Positions 6,995-15,512 are shown, numbered from the stretch's first letter. The stretch: 64,000 nt of DNA from Vescimonas sanitatis (GCF_049060325.1 NZ_JBMGPW010000008.1:1-64000), one strand, 5' to 3'. The notes: generated from the sequence alone by a model not told the origin. Program-made: numbers and translations.

Positions 6995-8932
6995 ATGAAA
7001 ATCATCAATATTGGCATTCTTGCTCATGTAGACGCAGGTAAGACGACCTTGACGGAGAGCCTGTTATATACCAGCGGAGCAATCGAGGCGCCCGGCAGTG
7101 TGGATCAGGGAACAACGAGAACGGACACCATGTTTTTAGAGCGGCAGCGTGGAATCACCATTCAAACGGCGGTCACTTCCTTTCAGTGGCACGATTGTAA
7201 GGTCAACATTGTGGATACTCCTGGGCATATGGATTTCTTAGCGGAGGTCTATCGCTCCCTTGCCATTCTTGACGGAGCGATTTTGGTTGTTTCTGCAAAA
7301 GACGGCGTTCAGGCGCAGACCCGTATTCTGTTTCATGCTCTGCAAGTAATGAAAATCCCAACTGTTATCTTTATTAACAAAATCGACCAGGACGGGATTG
7401 ACCTGCCAGGTGTGTATCAGTCTATCCGAGATAAGCTCTCCGCAAATATGATTATTAAGCAGAACGTGCAGCTTTCCCCGGATATATCCATCATGGAAAA
7501 CATGGGGCTGGAGAATTGGGATACCGTGATTGCGGACTGTGATGAATTGTTGGAGAAATATATTGCCGGAGAACCAATGGACAAAGAAGAACTTCTGCGG
7601 GAGGAAAACAGGAGAATCCAAAGCGTCTCTCTGTTTCCGGTCTATCATGGCAGTGCCAAGGTAAACTTGGGAATCCGACAACTCATTGAAGCGGTCACAG
7701 ATACATTCCAATCACCCACCGGGCAGAACAGCTCTGAATTGTGCGGAACTGTGTTCAAAGTTGAGTACGCAAACCAGAGCCAACGCCTTGCCTATCTGCG
7801 GTTGTATAGCGGTACGCTTCATTTGCGGGATTCCGTAGCCTTGGCAGGGAAAGAAAAACTGAAAATTACGGAAATGCGTATCCCCTCAAAGGGTGAGATT
7901 GTCCGAACAGAGATTGCCCATGCGGGCGAGATCGTCATTGTACCCTGCGACAGTTTGCGGCTGAATGATGTGCTGGGAAACAAACTGCTGCTGCCCCGTG
8001 AAACGTGGAGCGACAATCCTCTCCCTTTGCTGCGGACAACAATTGCACCAGAGAAACCAGAACAGAGGGAACGCTTGTTAAACGCCTTGACAGAAATTGC
8101 GGATACCGACCCGCTTCTGCGCTATGAAGTAGACGCTGTGACCCATGAGATCATTCTCTCCTTTTTGGGCCGGGTACAATTGGAAATTATCTCTGATCTT
8201 CTGGTGGAAAAATATCAGCTCAACACAACTGCAAAAGAACCTACCGTCATCTATATGGAGAGGCCATTGAAAGCGGTAAGTCACACCATTCATATCGAAG
8301 TGCCGCCCAATCCATTCTGGGCGTCCATCGGGCTGTCCGTCACCCCTCTCCCCCTTGGCACCGGAGTGCAGTATGAGAGCAAAGTTTCCGTTGGATACTT
8401 GAATCAGAGTTTTCAAAACGCTGTATTGGATGGTATCCGCTACGGTCTGGAACAAGGCGTGTATGGATGGAAGGTAACGGACTGTAAAATCTGTTTTGAG
8501 TATGGGCTTTATTATAGTCCGGTCAGCACTCCCGCAGACTTTCGGTCATTGGCACCTATTGTATTGGAGCAGGTGTTGAAAAAGGCGGGGACGCAGCTAT
8601 TGGAACCATATCTTTCTTTTACACTCTATGCGCCGCAGGAATATCTCTCCAGAGCTTATCATGACGCACCAAAATATTGCGCGAGTATTGAAACGACCCA
8701 GGTTAAAAACAGCGAGGTGATTTTTACTGGCGAAATCCCTGCCCGCTGTGTGCAAGAGTACCGCAATGACCTCACCTTTTATACAAACGGGAGAAGCGTT
8801 TGTTTAACAGAATTGAAGGGGTATCAAATCGCCAGCGGCGAACCAGTTTTTCAGCCACGCCGCCCAAACACCCGGATTGATAAGGTGCGCCATATGTTCA
8901 ACAAAATTCTCCCATCAATGATGGACTTATAA
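6995..8932 (+). CDS. tet: Tetracycline ribosomal protection protein, Tet(W)/Tet(O)/Tet(32) group
   Basis: This 645-residue EF-G-like GTPase releases tetracycline from the ribosomal A site. Visible motifs are AHVDAGKTTL (G1), RGITIQTAVTSF (switch), DTPGHMDF (G3) and INKIDQDG (G4). The C-terminal half contains VPPNPFWASIGLSVTP, EYGLYYSPVSTPADFR and APQEYLSRAYHDAPKYC, all hallmarks of Tet(W/O/32). Compared from memory with Tet(W), differences are scattered along the whole length rather than in one block, and a short extra tail (ILPSMMDL) ends it. It could be a divergent allele, a mosaic or a separate class. ATG 6995 follows TGGAGGACAATCAT. Confidence 0.9.
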   Translation: MKIINIGILAHVDAGKTTLTESLLYTSGAIEAPGSVDQGTTRTDTMFLERQRGITIQTAVTSFQWHDCKVNIVDTPGHMDFLAEVYRSLAILDGAILVVSAKDGVQAQTRILFHALQVMKIPTVIFINKIDQDGIDLPGVYQSIRDKLSANMIIKQNVQLSPDISIMENMGLENWDTVIADCDELLEKYIAGEPMDKEELLREENRRIQSVSLFPVYHGSAKVNLGIRQLIEAVTDTFQSPTGQNSSELCGTVFKVEYANQSQRLAYLRLYSGTLHLRDSVALAGKEKLKITEMRIPSKGEIVRTEIAHAGEIVIVPCDSLRLNDVLGNKLLLPRETWSDNPLPLLRTTIAPEKPEQRERLLNALTEIADTDPLLRYEVDAVTHEIILSFLGRVQLEIISDLLVEKYQLNTTAKEPTVIYMERPLKAVSHTIHIEVPPNPFWASIGLSVTPLPLGTGVQYESKVSVGYLNQSFQNAVLDGIRYGLEQGVYGWKVTDCKICFEYGLYYSPVSTPADFRSLAPIVLEQVLKKAGTQLLEPYLSFTLYAPQEYLSRAYHDAPKYCASIETTQVKNSEVIFTGEIPARCVQEYRNDLTFYTNGRSVCLTELKGYQIASGEPVFQPRRPNTRIDKVRHMFNKILPSMMDL

Positions 8933-8940
8933 AATCCCTT

Positions 8941-9165
8941 TGGAACAAAGGGCGCACTTCTATACATGGTCTGCGACCATGTATCGTGCGCTCTGCGAGG
9001 CTACGGCCCGGACTTCCGAAAGTCCGGGCCGTTTGCGTCGCTCCGCTCCGTACAAGGGGCTGCGCCCCTTGCGCCGCTTTGCGGCTATCCCTGCGCCCTC
9101 GCTGGAAAGGTACATCCGCTCTGCGTCTGCACCTTTCCAGCGAGGCTAAAACCGAATACCGTTAC
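8941..9165 (+). other. Hairpin cluster between tet and mobilization genes; candidate oriT
   Basis: There is no gene here. Three strong inverted repeats occur in 200 bp: ATACATGGTC at 8962-8971 with 8975-8984, CGGCCCGGACTT at 9004-9015 with 9020-9031, and 15-bp arms CCTCGCTGGAAAGGT at 9097-9111 with 9131-9145. The first two probably terminate tet transcription. The last, just upstream of the relaxase operon, is a plausible origin of transfer. Confidence 0.45.
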
Positions 9166-9232
9166 CCTTGACCGTTTACCCGACACAGCAGGTAGACGGT
9201 CTTTTGTTTTGCCAAGAAGGAGGTCAAACACG

Positions 9233-9526
9233 ATGGACAAGTCACGCGAAGAATTAGAGAAAGAGTATGCTGAGGCCACCGCTAAGTTGGAGCAGTACCA
9301 GCACAGAGGCCAGCGGTATGAGAACCGCATCCGCTACTACACCCAAGGCGAAAGGAAGAAGCGAAACCACCGACTTATCACCCGTGGCGGAGCGGTGGAG
9401 AGTATCGCCCCGGAGGTGCGCGGCATGAGCGAAAGGGCCTTTTTTCTTTTGATGGAAAAGGTCTTTTCCCTGCCGGAAGTTGCCGCCCTGGTGAGCCAAG
9501 CCACTGACCAGCAGGAAAGCGGATAA
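9233..9526 (+). CDS. DUF3847 mobilization accessory protein
   Basis: The 97 residues begin with a coiled coil (REELEKEYAEATAKLEQYQ) and contain the DUF3847 core RKKRNHRLITRGGAVESIAP, ending in a helix (MEKVFSLPEVAAL). DUF3847 genes stand directly upstream of MobA/MobL relaxases in small mobilizable elements. They are probably the nicking accessory protein, but no biochemistry is known to me. ATG 9233 follows AAGAAGGAGGTC. The stop codon abuts the relaxase start. Confidence 0.75.
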   Translation: MDKSREELEKEYAEATAKLEQYQHRGQRYENRIRYYTQGERKKRNHRLITRGGAVESIAPEVRGMSERAFFLLMEKVFSLPEVAALVSQATDQQESG

Positions 9527-10993
9527 TTGGCCCTGTTCCATCTCCACGTTACCCAGGTCAAACGGAGCGCGGGACAGTCTGTTGTCACGTCCGCCGCCTA
9601 CCGAGCCGGGGAGAAATTGTATAGCGAATACTATGGCGAGGTCAGCGACTACACCCACAAGGGCGGCGTGGTCTGCACAGACATTCTCCTGCCGCCCCAG
9701 GCCCCCAACCAGTACCAAGACCGCGCCACCCTCTGGAACGCCGTGGAGAAGGCCGAGCGCGGCAAGAAAGCCCAGCTTGCATATAGCTTTGACATTGCCT
9801 TGCAGAACGAGTTTTCATTGGAGGAAAACATCGCTCTTGCAAGGCAATTTGTTTCGGAGCAGCTTGTGGGCCGGGGCATGATTACCGACTTTGCCATCCA
9901 CCAGCCGGACAAGGAGGACGGCGGTATTCCTAACCCGCACTTTCATGTTCTCTGCCCCATCCGGCCCATTGAGCCAGACGGCAAATGGGGGTGCAAGCAG
10001 CGCCGCCGCTACCGTCTGGACGAGGACGGGAACCGCATTATGGGAGAGGACGGCAAGCCCCTCTTTGACGCTGTTCCCACTACCGACTGGGGAAGCCCGG
10101 AAACACTGGAACATTGGCGGGAGGCGTGGGCCGCTATGGTGAACGCCAAGTTTGAGGAAAAGGGGCTGACCTGCCGCATCGACCACCGCTCCTATGAGCG
10201 TCAGGGCCTTGACCTGCTGCCCACCGTCCATGAGGGCGTGGCCGTCCGCCAGATGGAGGCCAAGGGCATCCCCACCGACAAGGGCGATCTGAACCGCTGG
10301 ATAAAAAAGGCCAACAACATTCTGCGGGATATTCGGAAGAAAATCGCCGGCCTGACGGATTGGATTAAGGCCATAAAAGAAGAATTGAGCAAGCCCCAGG
10401 CCCCGACCCTTGCCGCCCTGCTGACCGACTACTATGAGGGCCGGAACGCCGGAGCATGGAGCCGCAACGCCAGGATTGGAAATCTTAAAGGTTTTGCCGA
10501 GGCCATCAATTTTCTGACCGAGAGGGGCATCGCTACGCTGGAAGATTTAGAGACCCATATCGCCGCCCAGAGTGAACGAACGGAGGCCATCAACACATCC
10601 ATGAAAGCGAAGCGTGACCGTCTGAACGAATTGAAGGAACTGCTTCGCCTTGTTGACCTCTACCGAGACACCAAGCCCGTCTATGACGAGTTGCAGGGTA
10701 TCAAGTGGAAGGGCAAGCGGGAAAAATTCGAGAGGGAGCATGAGAACGAGTTGAGGACGTTCCACATGGCCCGCCGGAAGCTGGACAAGCACCGTTCCCC
10801 TGCTGGTAAAATCCCCGTTCATGCGTGGGAACAGGAACAGGCGAGGCTTCACCAGGAGTACACAGCCGAGTATGAGCAGTACAAGCCTATCCAAGACGAT
10901 TTGCGGCGGCTTCAACAGGTGAAGCGGAACGCCGATGCTGCCATACACCAGCAGGAGCAGACCCAGCAGAAACGCCGGGAGGTGGAGCGGTGA
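9527..10993 (+). CDS. MobA/MobL family relaxase
   Basis: The 488-residue relaxase would nick and pilot the transposon during mobilization by a helper conjugation system. Near the N-terminus are FHLHVTQVKRSAGQSVVTSA and AYRAGEKL, typical of MobL. The metal-binding histidines are in IPNPHFHVLCPIRP. The C-terminal third is a basic coiled coil (KRDRLNELKELLRL, KRNADAAIHQQEQTQQ). The start is TTG directly after the DUF3847 stop, with AGGAAAGCGG as binding site, so the pair is translationally coupled. It is shorter than MobA/RepB fusions and has no primase part. It is the analogue of TnpZ in Tn4451. Confidence 0.85.
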   Translation: MALFHLHVTQVKRSAGQSVVTSAAYRAGEKLYSEYYGEVSDYTHKGGVVCTDILLPPQAPNQYQDRATLWNAVEKAERGKKAQLAYSFDIALQNEFSLEENIALARQFVSEQLVGRGMITDFAIHQPDKEDGGIPNPHFHVLCPIRPIEPDGKWGCKQRRRYRLDEDGNRIMGEDGKPLFDAVPTTDWGSPETLEHWREAWAAMVNAKFEEKGLTCRIDHRSYERQGLDLLPTVHEGVAVRQMEAKGIPTDKGDLNRWIKKANNILRDIRKKIAGLTDWIKAIKEELSKPQAPTLAALLTDYYEGRNAGAWSRNARIGNLKGFAEAINFLTERGIATLEDLETHIAAQSERTEAINTSMKAKRDRLNELKELLRLVDLYRDTKPVYDELQGIKWKGKREKFEREHENELRTFHMARRKLDKHRSPAGKIPVHAWEQEQARLHQEYTAEYEQYKPIQDDLRRLQQVKRNADAAIHQQEQTQQKRREVER

Positions 10994-11409
10994 ACGGCAT
11001 TCCCCGACTGACCTACCAGCAGTACCGAGCCGTCCGGCGGCTGGTGCATGACTGCTGCAATTATGACGGCGGCAACTGTCTTGCTCTTGATGACGGCTGG
11101 GAGCCTTGTGTCTGCGTCCAGAGTATCACCTATTCCCTGGTCTGTAAATGGTTCCGCGCCGCCGTCCTGCCAACAGACAAGGGGTTGTGTGCCGCCTTGC
11201 TCCACCGAGGACAGGCGCGGCCCTGTGCCGAGTGCGGGGCGATGTTCGTGCCGCGCTCCAATCGGGGCAAATACTGTGACGAGTGCGCCGCCAATGTGCG
11301 CCGGAGAAAGAAAGCTGCCAGCGAACGGGAACGCCGCAGGCGTGGACATTTAGAGGCTGAAAAGCCTTGCAATCAGGGGGCTTGTGGACAGTCCTCAAAG
11401 GGGGACTAA
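10990..11409 (+). CDS. Cysteine-rich VLP domain protein
   Basis: This basic 139-residue protein has two cysteine clusters: C-C and C-V-C near residues 19-38, and a CAECG...CDECA zinc-ribbon-like pair around 77-95. A basic tail RRRKKAASERERRRRG follows. This is the cysteine-rich VLP family found after relaxase genes of gut mobile elements. Nucleic-acid binding is likely and the function unknown. GTG 10990 overlaps the relaxase stop (GTGA), so it is translated from the mobilization operon. Confidence 0.75.
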   Translation: MNGIPRLTYQQYRAVRRLVHDCCNYDGGNCLALDDGWEPCVCVQSITYSLVCKWFRAAVLPTDKGLCAALLHRGQARPCAECGAMFVPRSNRGKYCDECAANVRRRKKAASERERRRRGHLEAEKPCNQGACGQSSKGD

Positions 11410-11493
11410 TACATTCCCCTTCCCCCACTCCAACGTGGGCGGCAAAATGGCGCTCACGTGGATTAACTTTGATGAATGATGAAAGGAGAGCCT

Positions 11494-11760
11494 ATGACCT
11501 ACGACCCCAGCATGACGATCACCAGCACCATCCCCGCCCCGGAGGGGAGCGACAGCACCAGCAGAGAGGGCAAGGCCATCCCCCTGCCCGTGATGGCGGG
11601 CGGCAACGCTTCACCCGCCCCGGACGTACCGCCACCCGATATGGTAAAGACCGTTGGCGGTACGACCTTTGATATTTATTTCCATTTCAGCCAGACCAGC
11701 CGGGAAACCTTTACCGACAAGGTACTGCGCCTTATTCAATCCGATGTTGTAACCTCATAA
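11494..11760 (+). CDS. TnpW family transposon protein
   Basis: An 88-residue protein with a variable Ser/Pro-rich N-terminus and a conserved end, VGGTTFDIYFHFSQTSRETF then DKVLRLIQ. This is the TnpW signature of Tn4451/Tn4453-type transposons, whose role there is unresolved. ATG 11494 follows GAAAGGAG. It is the last gene before the right end, which begins 18 bases after its stop. Confidence 0.8.
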   Translation: MTYDPSMTITSTIPAPEGSDSTSREGKAIPLPVMAGGNASPAPDVPPPDMVKTVGGTTFDIYFHFSQTSRETFTDKVLRLIQSDVVTS

Positions 11761-11778
11761 AAATAATTTACTTTTTTC

Positions 11779-11790
11779 TCTATCCTTATT
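11779..11790 (-). repeat. Right inverted motif of the transposon end
   Basis: TCTATCCTTATT is the exact reverse complement of the 12-bp motif at 3156-3167 and lies about 10 bases inside the right junction. Confidence 0.65.
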
Positions 11791-11843
11791 GACAAAACCC
11801 GAACGGCTTTTATATTGGCAAGGATAAATATGGAAGCAACATC

Positions 11844-12974
11844 GTGGTGGATTTCGACCGCCGCGACAGCGACAAGACCTCTGCCAATATCCTCATCCTC
11901 GGCAACAGCGGACAGGGCAAGAGCTATCTCATGAAGCTGCTGATCTGCAACCTGCTGGAGGCGGGTAAGTCCGTGGTCTCACTGGACGCGGAGCATGAGC
12001 TGGAGGAGCTTTGTGGTAAGCTGGGTGGCTGCTTTATCGACCTGATGGCCGGCGAGAAGCGTATCAATGTGCTGGAGGTGCGGTACTGGAATGAGGACAC
12101 AGAGACAGACGAGCCTGCGCCGGAGGCCTTCCGCAAGTCCACACTGCTGGCGCGACACATCTCCTTTTTAAAGGACTTCTTCCGTGCCTACAAGGACTTC
12201 TCCGACCCGCAGTTGGATACCATTGAGATCATGCTGTCCGCGCTGTATAAAAAATGGGGTATCTCAGAGGAAACAGACTTCCGCCGGCTTATGCCGGAGG
12301 ACTACCCCATTCTCTCTGACCTGTATGCGCTCATCAATAATGAATTGGTGAATTACAGGAACGGCAGCCTGTACACGCGGGAACTGCTGCAGGAGGTGCT
12401 GCTGGGGCTGCACTCCCTGTGCGTGGGTGCGGACGCGCCGTTCTTCAACGGACATACCAATATCTCCGACGACAGATTTTTGGTGTTTGGCGTAGGCGGC
12501 GTACTGACGGCGGCCAAGAGCCTGCGGAACGCCCTGCTGTTCAATGTGCTGGCGTATATGTCGGACAGGCTTCTGACGGCGGGCAACACGGTGGCGGCAT
12601 TGGATGAGCTGTACCTGTGGCTGTCCAATCCGGTGGCCATTGAGTATATCCGCAACTGCTTGAAGCGCGTGCGGAAACGGGATTCTGCGCTGATGATGGC
12701 GTCCCAAAACTTGGAGGATTTCGACCAGGAGGGCGTGCGGGAAATGACAAAACCGCTGTTCGCTATCCCGCCCCACCAGTTCCTGTTCAATCCCGGCTCC
12801 ATTGGCAGGCGGTTCTACATGGATATGCTGCAGCTGGACGAGGCGGAGTTCGAGCTCATCCGGCGCGCACGGCGAGGCGAATGCCTGTTTAAGTGCGGCG
12901 CGGAGAGGTATCATCTGAAGGTCATAGCACCGGACCATAAGGCGGTATTGTTCGGAACGGCAGGTGGAAAGTGA
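11844..12974 (+). CDS. VirB4-type conjugation ATPase, 3' fragment (split by transposon)
   Basis: This is the nucleotide-binding half of the VirB4 motor begun at 2495. The native frame is open from 11793 (QNPNGFYIGKDKYGSN); the first usable start is GTG 11844. Walker A is GNSGQGKS, a Walker B-like strand is VAALDELYLWL, and MMASQNLEDF is the arginine/glutamine motif region of VirB4. The C-terminus (SIGRRFYMDMLQLDEAEFEL) fits the family. Joined to the 5' part it would give roughly 609 residues, somewhat short of typical TraE. TGATG overlap with the next gene shows operon coupling. Confidence 0.85.
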   Translation: MVDFDRRDSDKTSANILILGNSGQGKSYLMKLLICNLLEAGKSVVSLDAEHELEELCGKLGGCFIDLMAGEKRINVLEVRYWNEDTETDEPAPEAFRKSTLLARHISFLKDFFRAYKDFSDPQLDTIEIMLSALYKKWGISEETDFRRLMPEDYPILSDLYALINNELVNYRNGSLYTRELLQEVLLGLHSLCVGADAPFFNGHTNISDDRFLVFGVGGVLTAAKSLRNALLFNVLAYMSDRLLTAGNTVAALDELYLWLSNPVAIEYIRNCLKRVRKRDSALMMASQNLEDFDQEGVREMTKPLFAIPPHQFLFNPGSIGRRFYMDMLQLDEAEFELIRRARRGECLFKCGAERYHLKVIAPDHKAVLFGTAGGK

Positions 12975-14161
12975 TGGCCGCGCCCGTATTGGCACGAGCA
13001 GCGGCTGCCTTGCTGACAAATGAGGATGGCCGAAAGGCCATCGGTTGGGTATTGGCGTTGCTCTTGTCGCCGCTTATTATACTGGCGGCGTTCCTGTGCT
13101 GCTTCGGCGATGGCGCGTCACAGCACAACAACGCCGTGGTATCCGCAGCGTTCTATGGCGCGGAATTGTCGAGCCAGATTCCTGCGGAATACCGAGCGCA
13201 TATCACAGAGATGCAGGAGGCATTCTCGCTTTTAGATTCGGCGACAGTCTATGTCAATCAGAAAGCCGAGGAAGGCGGCCTTGACCCCGTACAGGTCAAG
13301 GCTATTTTCTTTGCCCTCTGCTTTGGGGATAACGCGCCGACCCGTTCCGCGGCAGACCGCTTTGTGGACTGCTTTTATAAAACGGAAACACGGACGCGCA
13401 TGGTAACGGTGACGCAGGAGGACGGCACGGAGGAGCTGGTAGAGGAGACATACGAGGTAGCTGTGCCGCTGTCGGTGGAGGATGTTTACGAAAAACTCAC
13501 CACATGGCGTGGCCGCGTGGTGACAGATGCGGAGCGCAGCAACGCCGTGGACATCTACGCCATAGTCATGGGCAGCATGGGCGGCGACACTTTCAACGGT
13601 GCGTATGAGCCGGGCGGCAGTGCGCCGATCGAGTTGGATGCATCTATGCTCACCGACCCGACTACGAAGAACGCCGCCGACCTTGTGACCTACGTCGCCA
13701 ATGCGTGGAACTCCGGGTGGGGCTATGTGTGGGGAACCTATGGACAAGTTCTGACGCCGGAACTGCTGCAATATAAGCTGACGCAGTATCCGGATGGCGT
13801 AGGAAAGTACGCGGACTTCATCCGCGCCAACTGGCTGGGCAGACACACTGCCGACTGCGTGGGGCTCATCAAGGGCTACGGCTGGCTGTCCACCGACACC
13901 ATGACCATCGACTACGGTACACATGGTATGCCGGACATCGGAGCCAACGAGATGTACTACAGCGCCACGCGCAAGGGTGAGATCGCGACTATGCCGGATA
14001 CGCCGGGGCTGGCGGTGTGGAAGCCCGGACACATCGGCGTATATATCGGCAATGGTGAAGTCGTTGAGGCCATGGGCACCAAGTATGGCGTAGTCAAGAC
14101 GCAACTGGAAGATCGCGGCTGGACGCACTGGCTGGAGGTGCCGGGGATCGAGTATGAATAA
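12974..14161 (+). CDS. NlpC/P60-type peptidoglycan hydrolase of the transfer system (VirB1-like)
   Basis: A 395-residue membrane-anchored wall hydrolase that opens peptidoglycan for the conjugation channel. A transmembrane segment at about 23-46 (GWVLALLLSPLIILAAFLCC) is followed by an extracellular helical domain. The C-terminal cysteine peptidase domain has TADCVGLIKGYGW carrying the catalytic Cys and KPGHIGVYIGNGEVVEAMG carrying the His. The start is ATG 12974 in TGATG with the VirB4 stop; GTG 12971 is one codon upstream. The last 47 bp recur at 14734-14780. Confidence 0.8.
   Translation: MAAPVLARAAAALLTNEDGRKAIGWVLALLLSPLIILAAFLCCFGDGASQHNNAVVSAAFYGAELSSQIPAEYRAHITEMQEAFSLLDSATVYVNQKAEEGGLDPVQVKAIFFALCFGDNAPTRSAADRFVDCFYKTETRTRMVTVTQEDGTEELVEETYEVAVPLSVEDVYEKLTTWRGRVVTDAERSNAVDIYAIVMGSMGGDTFNGAYEPGGSAPIELDASMLTDPTTKNAADLVTYVANAWNSGWGYVWGTYGQVLTPELLQYKLTQYPDGVGKYADFIRANWLGRHTADCVGLIKGYGWLSTDTMTIDYGTHGMPDIGANEMYYSATRKGEIATMPDTPGLAVWKPGHIGVYIGNGEVVEAMGTKYGVVKTQLEDRGWTHWLEVPGIEYE
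14113..14159 (+). repeat. 47-bp direct repeat, copy 1 (end of hydrolase gene)
   Basis: The sequence beginning TCGCGGCTGGACGCACTGGC is identical to 14734-14780. The two copies bracket the gene at 14172-14705. Confidence 0.9.
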
Positions 14162-14171
14162 GGAGGCAAAC

Positions 14172-14705
14172 ATGACAGAGAACCGAAATGAAAAACTGCT
14201 GAATGGGGCGCTGCGTTACATCGTCGCGCATATCCCCGGTGAGGAGGCGTACAGATTTCTGCACAGCCAAATGGGTATCAGCAACGAAGAGCTGATGCAG
14301 TATGGGCTGAATGACCTGCGGGAGTATTTTCAATATGAGTGGGAAGAAGGAACGCTGAGGAGAGAATTCGCAGATCAAATGGACAGGCTGCTGCCGCAGC
14401 CCGATGTGCATACTACCTCTGCGTGGATATCCTTCGCCAGTGAGCTGGCAGAGGGAGTAGAGACTTCTTTCGTCTTGGAAGCGAATAAACTGCTCTCTGC
14501 CTTCCGCGAAATCGCGGGGAACTTCAGTCCCAATGTCGTGGACACCGTCTATCAGGTAGTCCTCGTGCCAAACAATGCGCTGCTGAGTCACGAGATATTC
14601 CCCGCAGCTGTGGCGGCGGAGCAGGGGGCGGATGTCCAGGCGATATCAGACATGGCCGCAAGCGGTTCTTTCGAGGGCGGTCGGATGGATATCCAGCAGA
14701 TGTAA
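14172..14705 (+). CDS. Hypothetical ICE protein
   Basis: The 177 residues are acidic and mostly helical (LRYIVAHIPGEEAYRFLHSQ then MGISNEELMQYG). I do not recognise a family with certainty; the YRFLHSQMGIS segment recurs in small ICE proteins of Clostridia. ATG 14172 follows AAGGAGGCAAAC; an upstream ATG (14154) overlaps the hydrolase. The gene lies between two 47-bp repeats, so it may have been inserted, or duplicated material lost, at this point. Confidence 0.5.
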   Translation: MTENRNEKLLNGALRYIVAHIPGEEAYRFLHSQMGISNEELMQYGLNDLREYFQYEWEEGTLRREFADQMDRLLPQPDVHTTSAWISFASELAEGVETSFVLEANKLLSAFREIAGNFSPNVVDTVYQVVLVPNNALLSHEIFPAAVAAEQGADVQAISDMAASGSFEGGRMDIQQM

Positions 14706-14733
14706 ACGGTGGGGTCAAGACACCGCTCCAAGG

Positions 14734-14780
14734 TCGCGGCTGGACGCACTGGCTGGAGGTGCCGGGGATCGAGTATGAAT
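14734..14780 (+). repeat. 47-bp direct repeat, copy 2
   Basis: An exact second copy of 14113-14159, here out of any gene. It probably marks the right edge of a 621-bp insertion or recombination product. Confidence 0.9.
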
Positions 14781-14802
14781 GAGGGTAATCTGTAAAAGTT
14801 GA

Positions 14803-14831
14803 TTGCTATTCTCAGGTGTATCGGCTATAAT
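14803..14831 (+). promoter_or_regulatory. Promoter of the HEPN/MNT pair
   Basis: TTGCTA (14803-14808), 17 bp, TATAAT (14826-14831), 35 bases before the antitoxin ATG. Confidence 0.65.
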
Positions 14832-14865
14832 AATGGCAGAACAGGTTAAAGGAGGTGCCACCGCT

Positions 14866-15162
14866 ATGAGTACGCTGTCGCTCAGTGAGGTCAAAGCCGT
14901 CGTGAAGGAATTGCTGAAACGCTACCACGCGGAATATGCGCTGTTGTTCGGATCGTATGCCCGTGGTGACGCCACACCCGATTCTGATATCGACATCATT
15001 ATCGTGGGCGGAAAAGACTTTGTGCCCCGTAACATTTTCGCACTGGCCGAGGACTTGCGTGAAATGACTGGGCGGAATGCCGATGTGTTTGAGATGCGGG
15101 AGGTCAATACGGGAACGCCTTTTTATGAGTCCGTAATGAAGGAGGGTATCCGTATCGCATGA
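14866..15162 (+). CDS. MntA-like minimal nucleotidyltransferase (antitoxin)
   Basis: A 98-residue nucleotidyltransferase with the GSYARGD-x-TPDSDIDIII active-site motif (GS...DxD). In type VII toxin-antitoxin systems MntA AMPylates and silences the HEPN RNase encoded beside it. ATG 14866 follows AAAGGAGGTG. The end overlaps the partner's start by four bases (ATGA), the usual coupling for this pair. It is cargo of the ICE and probably serves maintenance or defence. Confidence 0.8.
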   Translation: MSTLSLSEVKAVVKELLKRYHAEYALLFGSYARGDATPDSDIDIIIVGGKDFVPRNIFALAEDLREMTGRNADVFEMREVNTGTPFYESVMKEGIRIA

Positions 15163-15500
15163 AGAAGACAGATACTGAACGGTTGAAGAAGATTGTTTCC
15201 CTGTGGGATGCACTGAGCAGCGAGATCGAACGGCGGGGCATCACACGAGAGATGTTGTTGACTGAGCAGTTTTCTCAATGGGCAGTAACCACGCCGGTCT
15301 ATAACATCGGTGAACAGGTCTATCAGCTTTCGCCAGAGTTCAAAAAGGAACATCCAGACATTCCGTGGAGCGTTGTCTCCGGGCTGCGGCATCGGTTGGT
15401 GCATGATTATGACGGCATCAACTGGTCCCTGATCGCAGACGTCATCTTTGATGACATGAACCCCTTTGTAGAACAAGTTAAGAGCATACTATCAGAGTGA
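15159..15500 (+). CDS. HepT-like HEPN ribonuclease toxin
   Basis: A 113-residue all-helical HEPN protein. RHRLVHDY contains the R-x4-H-x-Y catalytic motif, including the tyrosine that MntA modifies. It starts within the antitoxin stop codon. A strong terminator follows at 15513. Both key motifs of the pair are intact, so I expect a working toxin-antitoxin module. Confidence 0.8.
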   Translation: MKKTDTERLKKIVSLWDALSSEIERRGITREMLLTEQFSQWAVTTPVYNIGEQVYQLSPEFKKEHPDIPWSVVSGLRHRLVHDYDGINWSLIADVIFDDMNPFVEQVKSILSE

Positions 15501-15512
15501 ATAGAAACAATG

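Larger units (their letters stand above)
3142..11800. mobile_element. Tn4451-like mobilizable transposon carrying a tetracycline-resistance gene, inserted in virB4
   Basis: The two halves of virB4 flank this 8659-bp segment. The left junction is GAT-CC|CAAAGGG (3137-3148) and the right junction is AAAAC-CC|GAACGG (11794-11806). The shared CC dinucleotide restores codons T-D-P-N-G-F in frame if the element is removed. Contents in order are a TnpX-like serine recombinase, an Rpn-type nuclease (reverse), a tet gene, DUF3847, a MobL relaxase, a Cys-rich VLP protein and TnpW. Large serine recombinase plus TnpW plus relaxase is the Tn4451/Tn4453 plan. Inverted 12-bp motifs lie just inside both ends. 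Confidence 0.85.

Noticed and set aside
8966..9232. N-terminal extension of the DUF3847 gene through the hairpin region
   Set aside because: The extension crosses perfect inverted repeats and lacks a binding site; ATG 9233 has an ideal one and matches family length.
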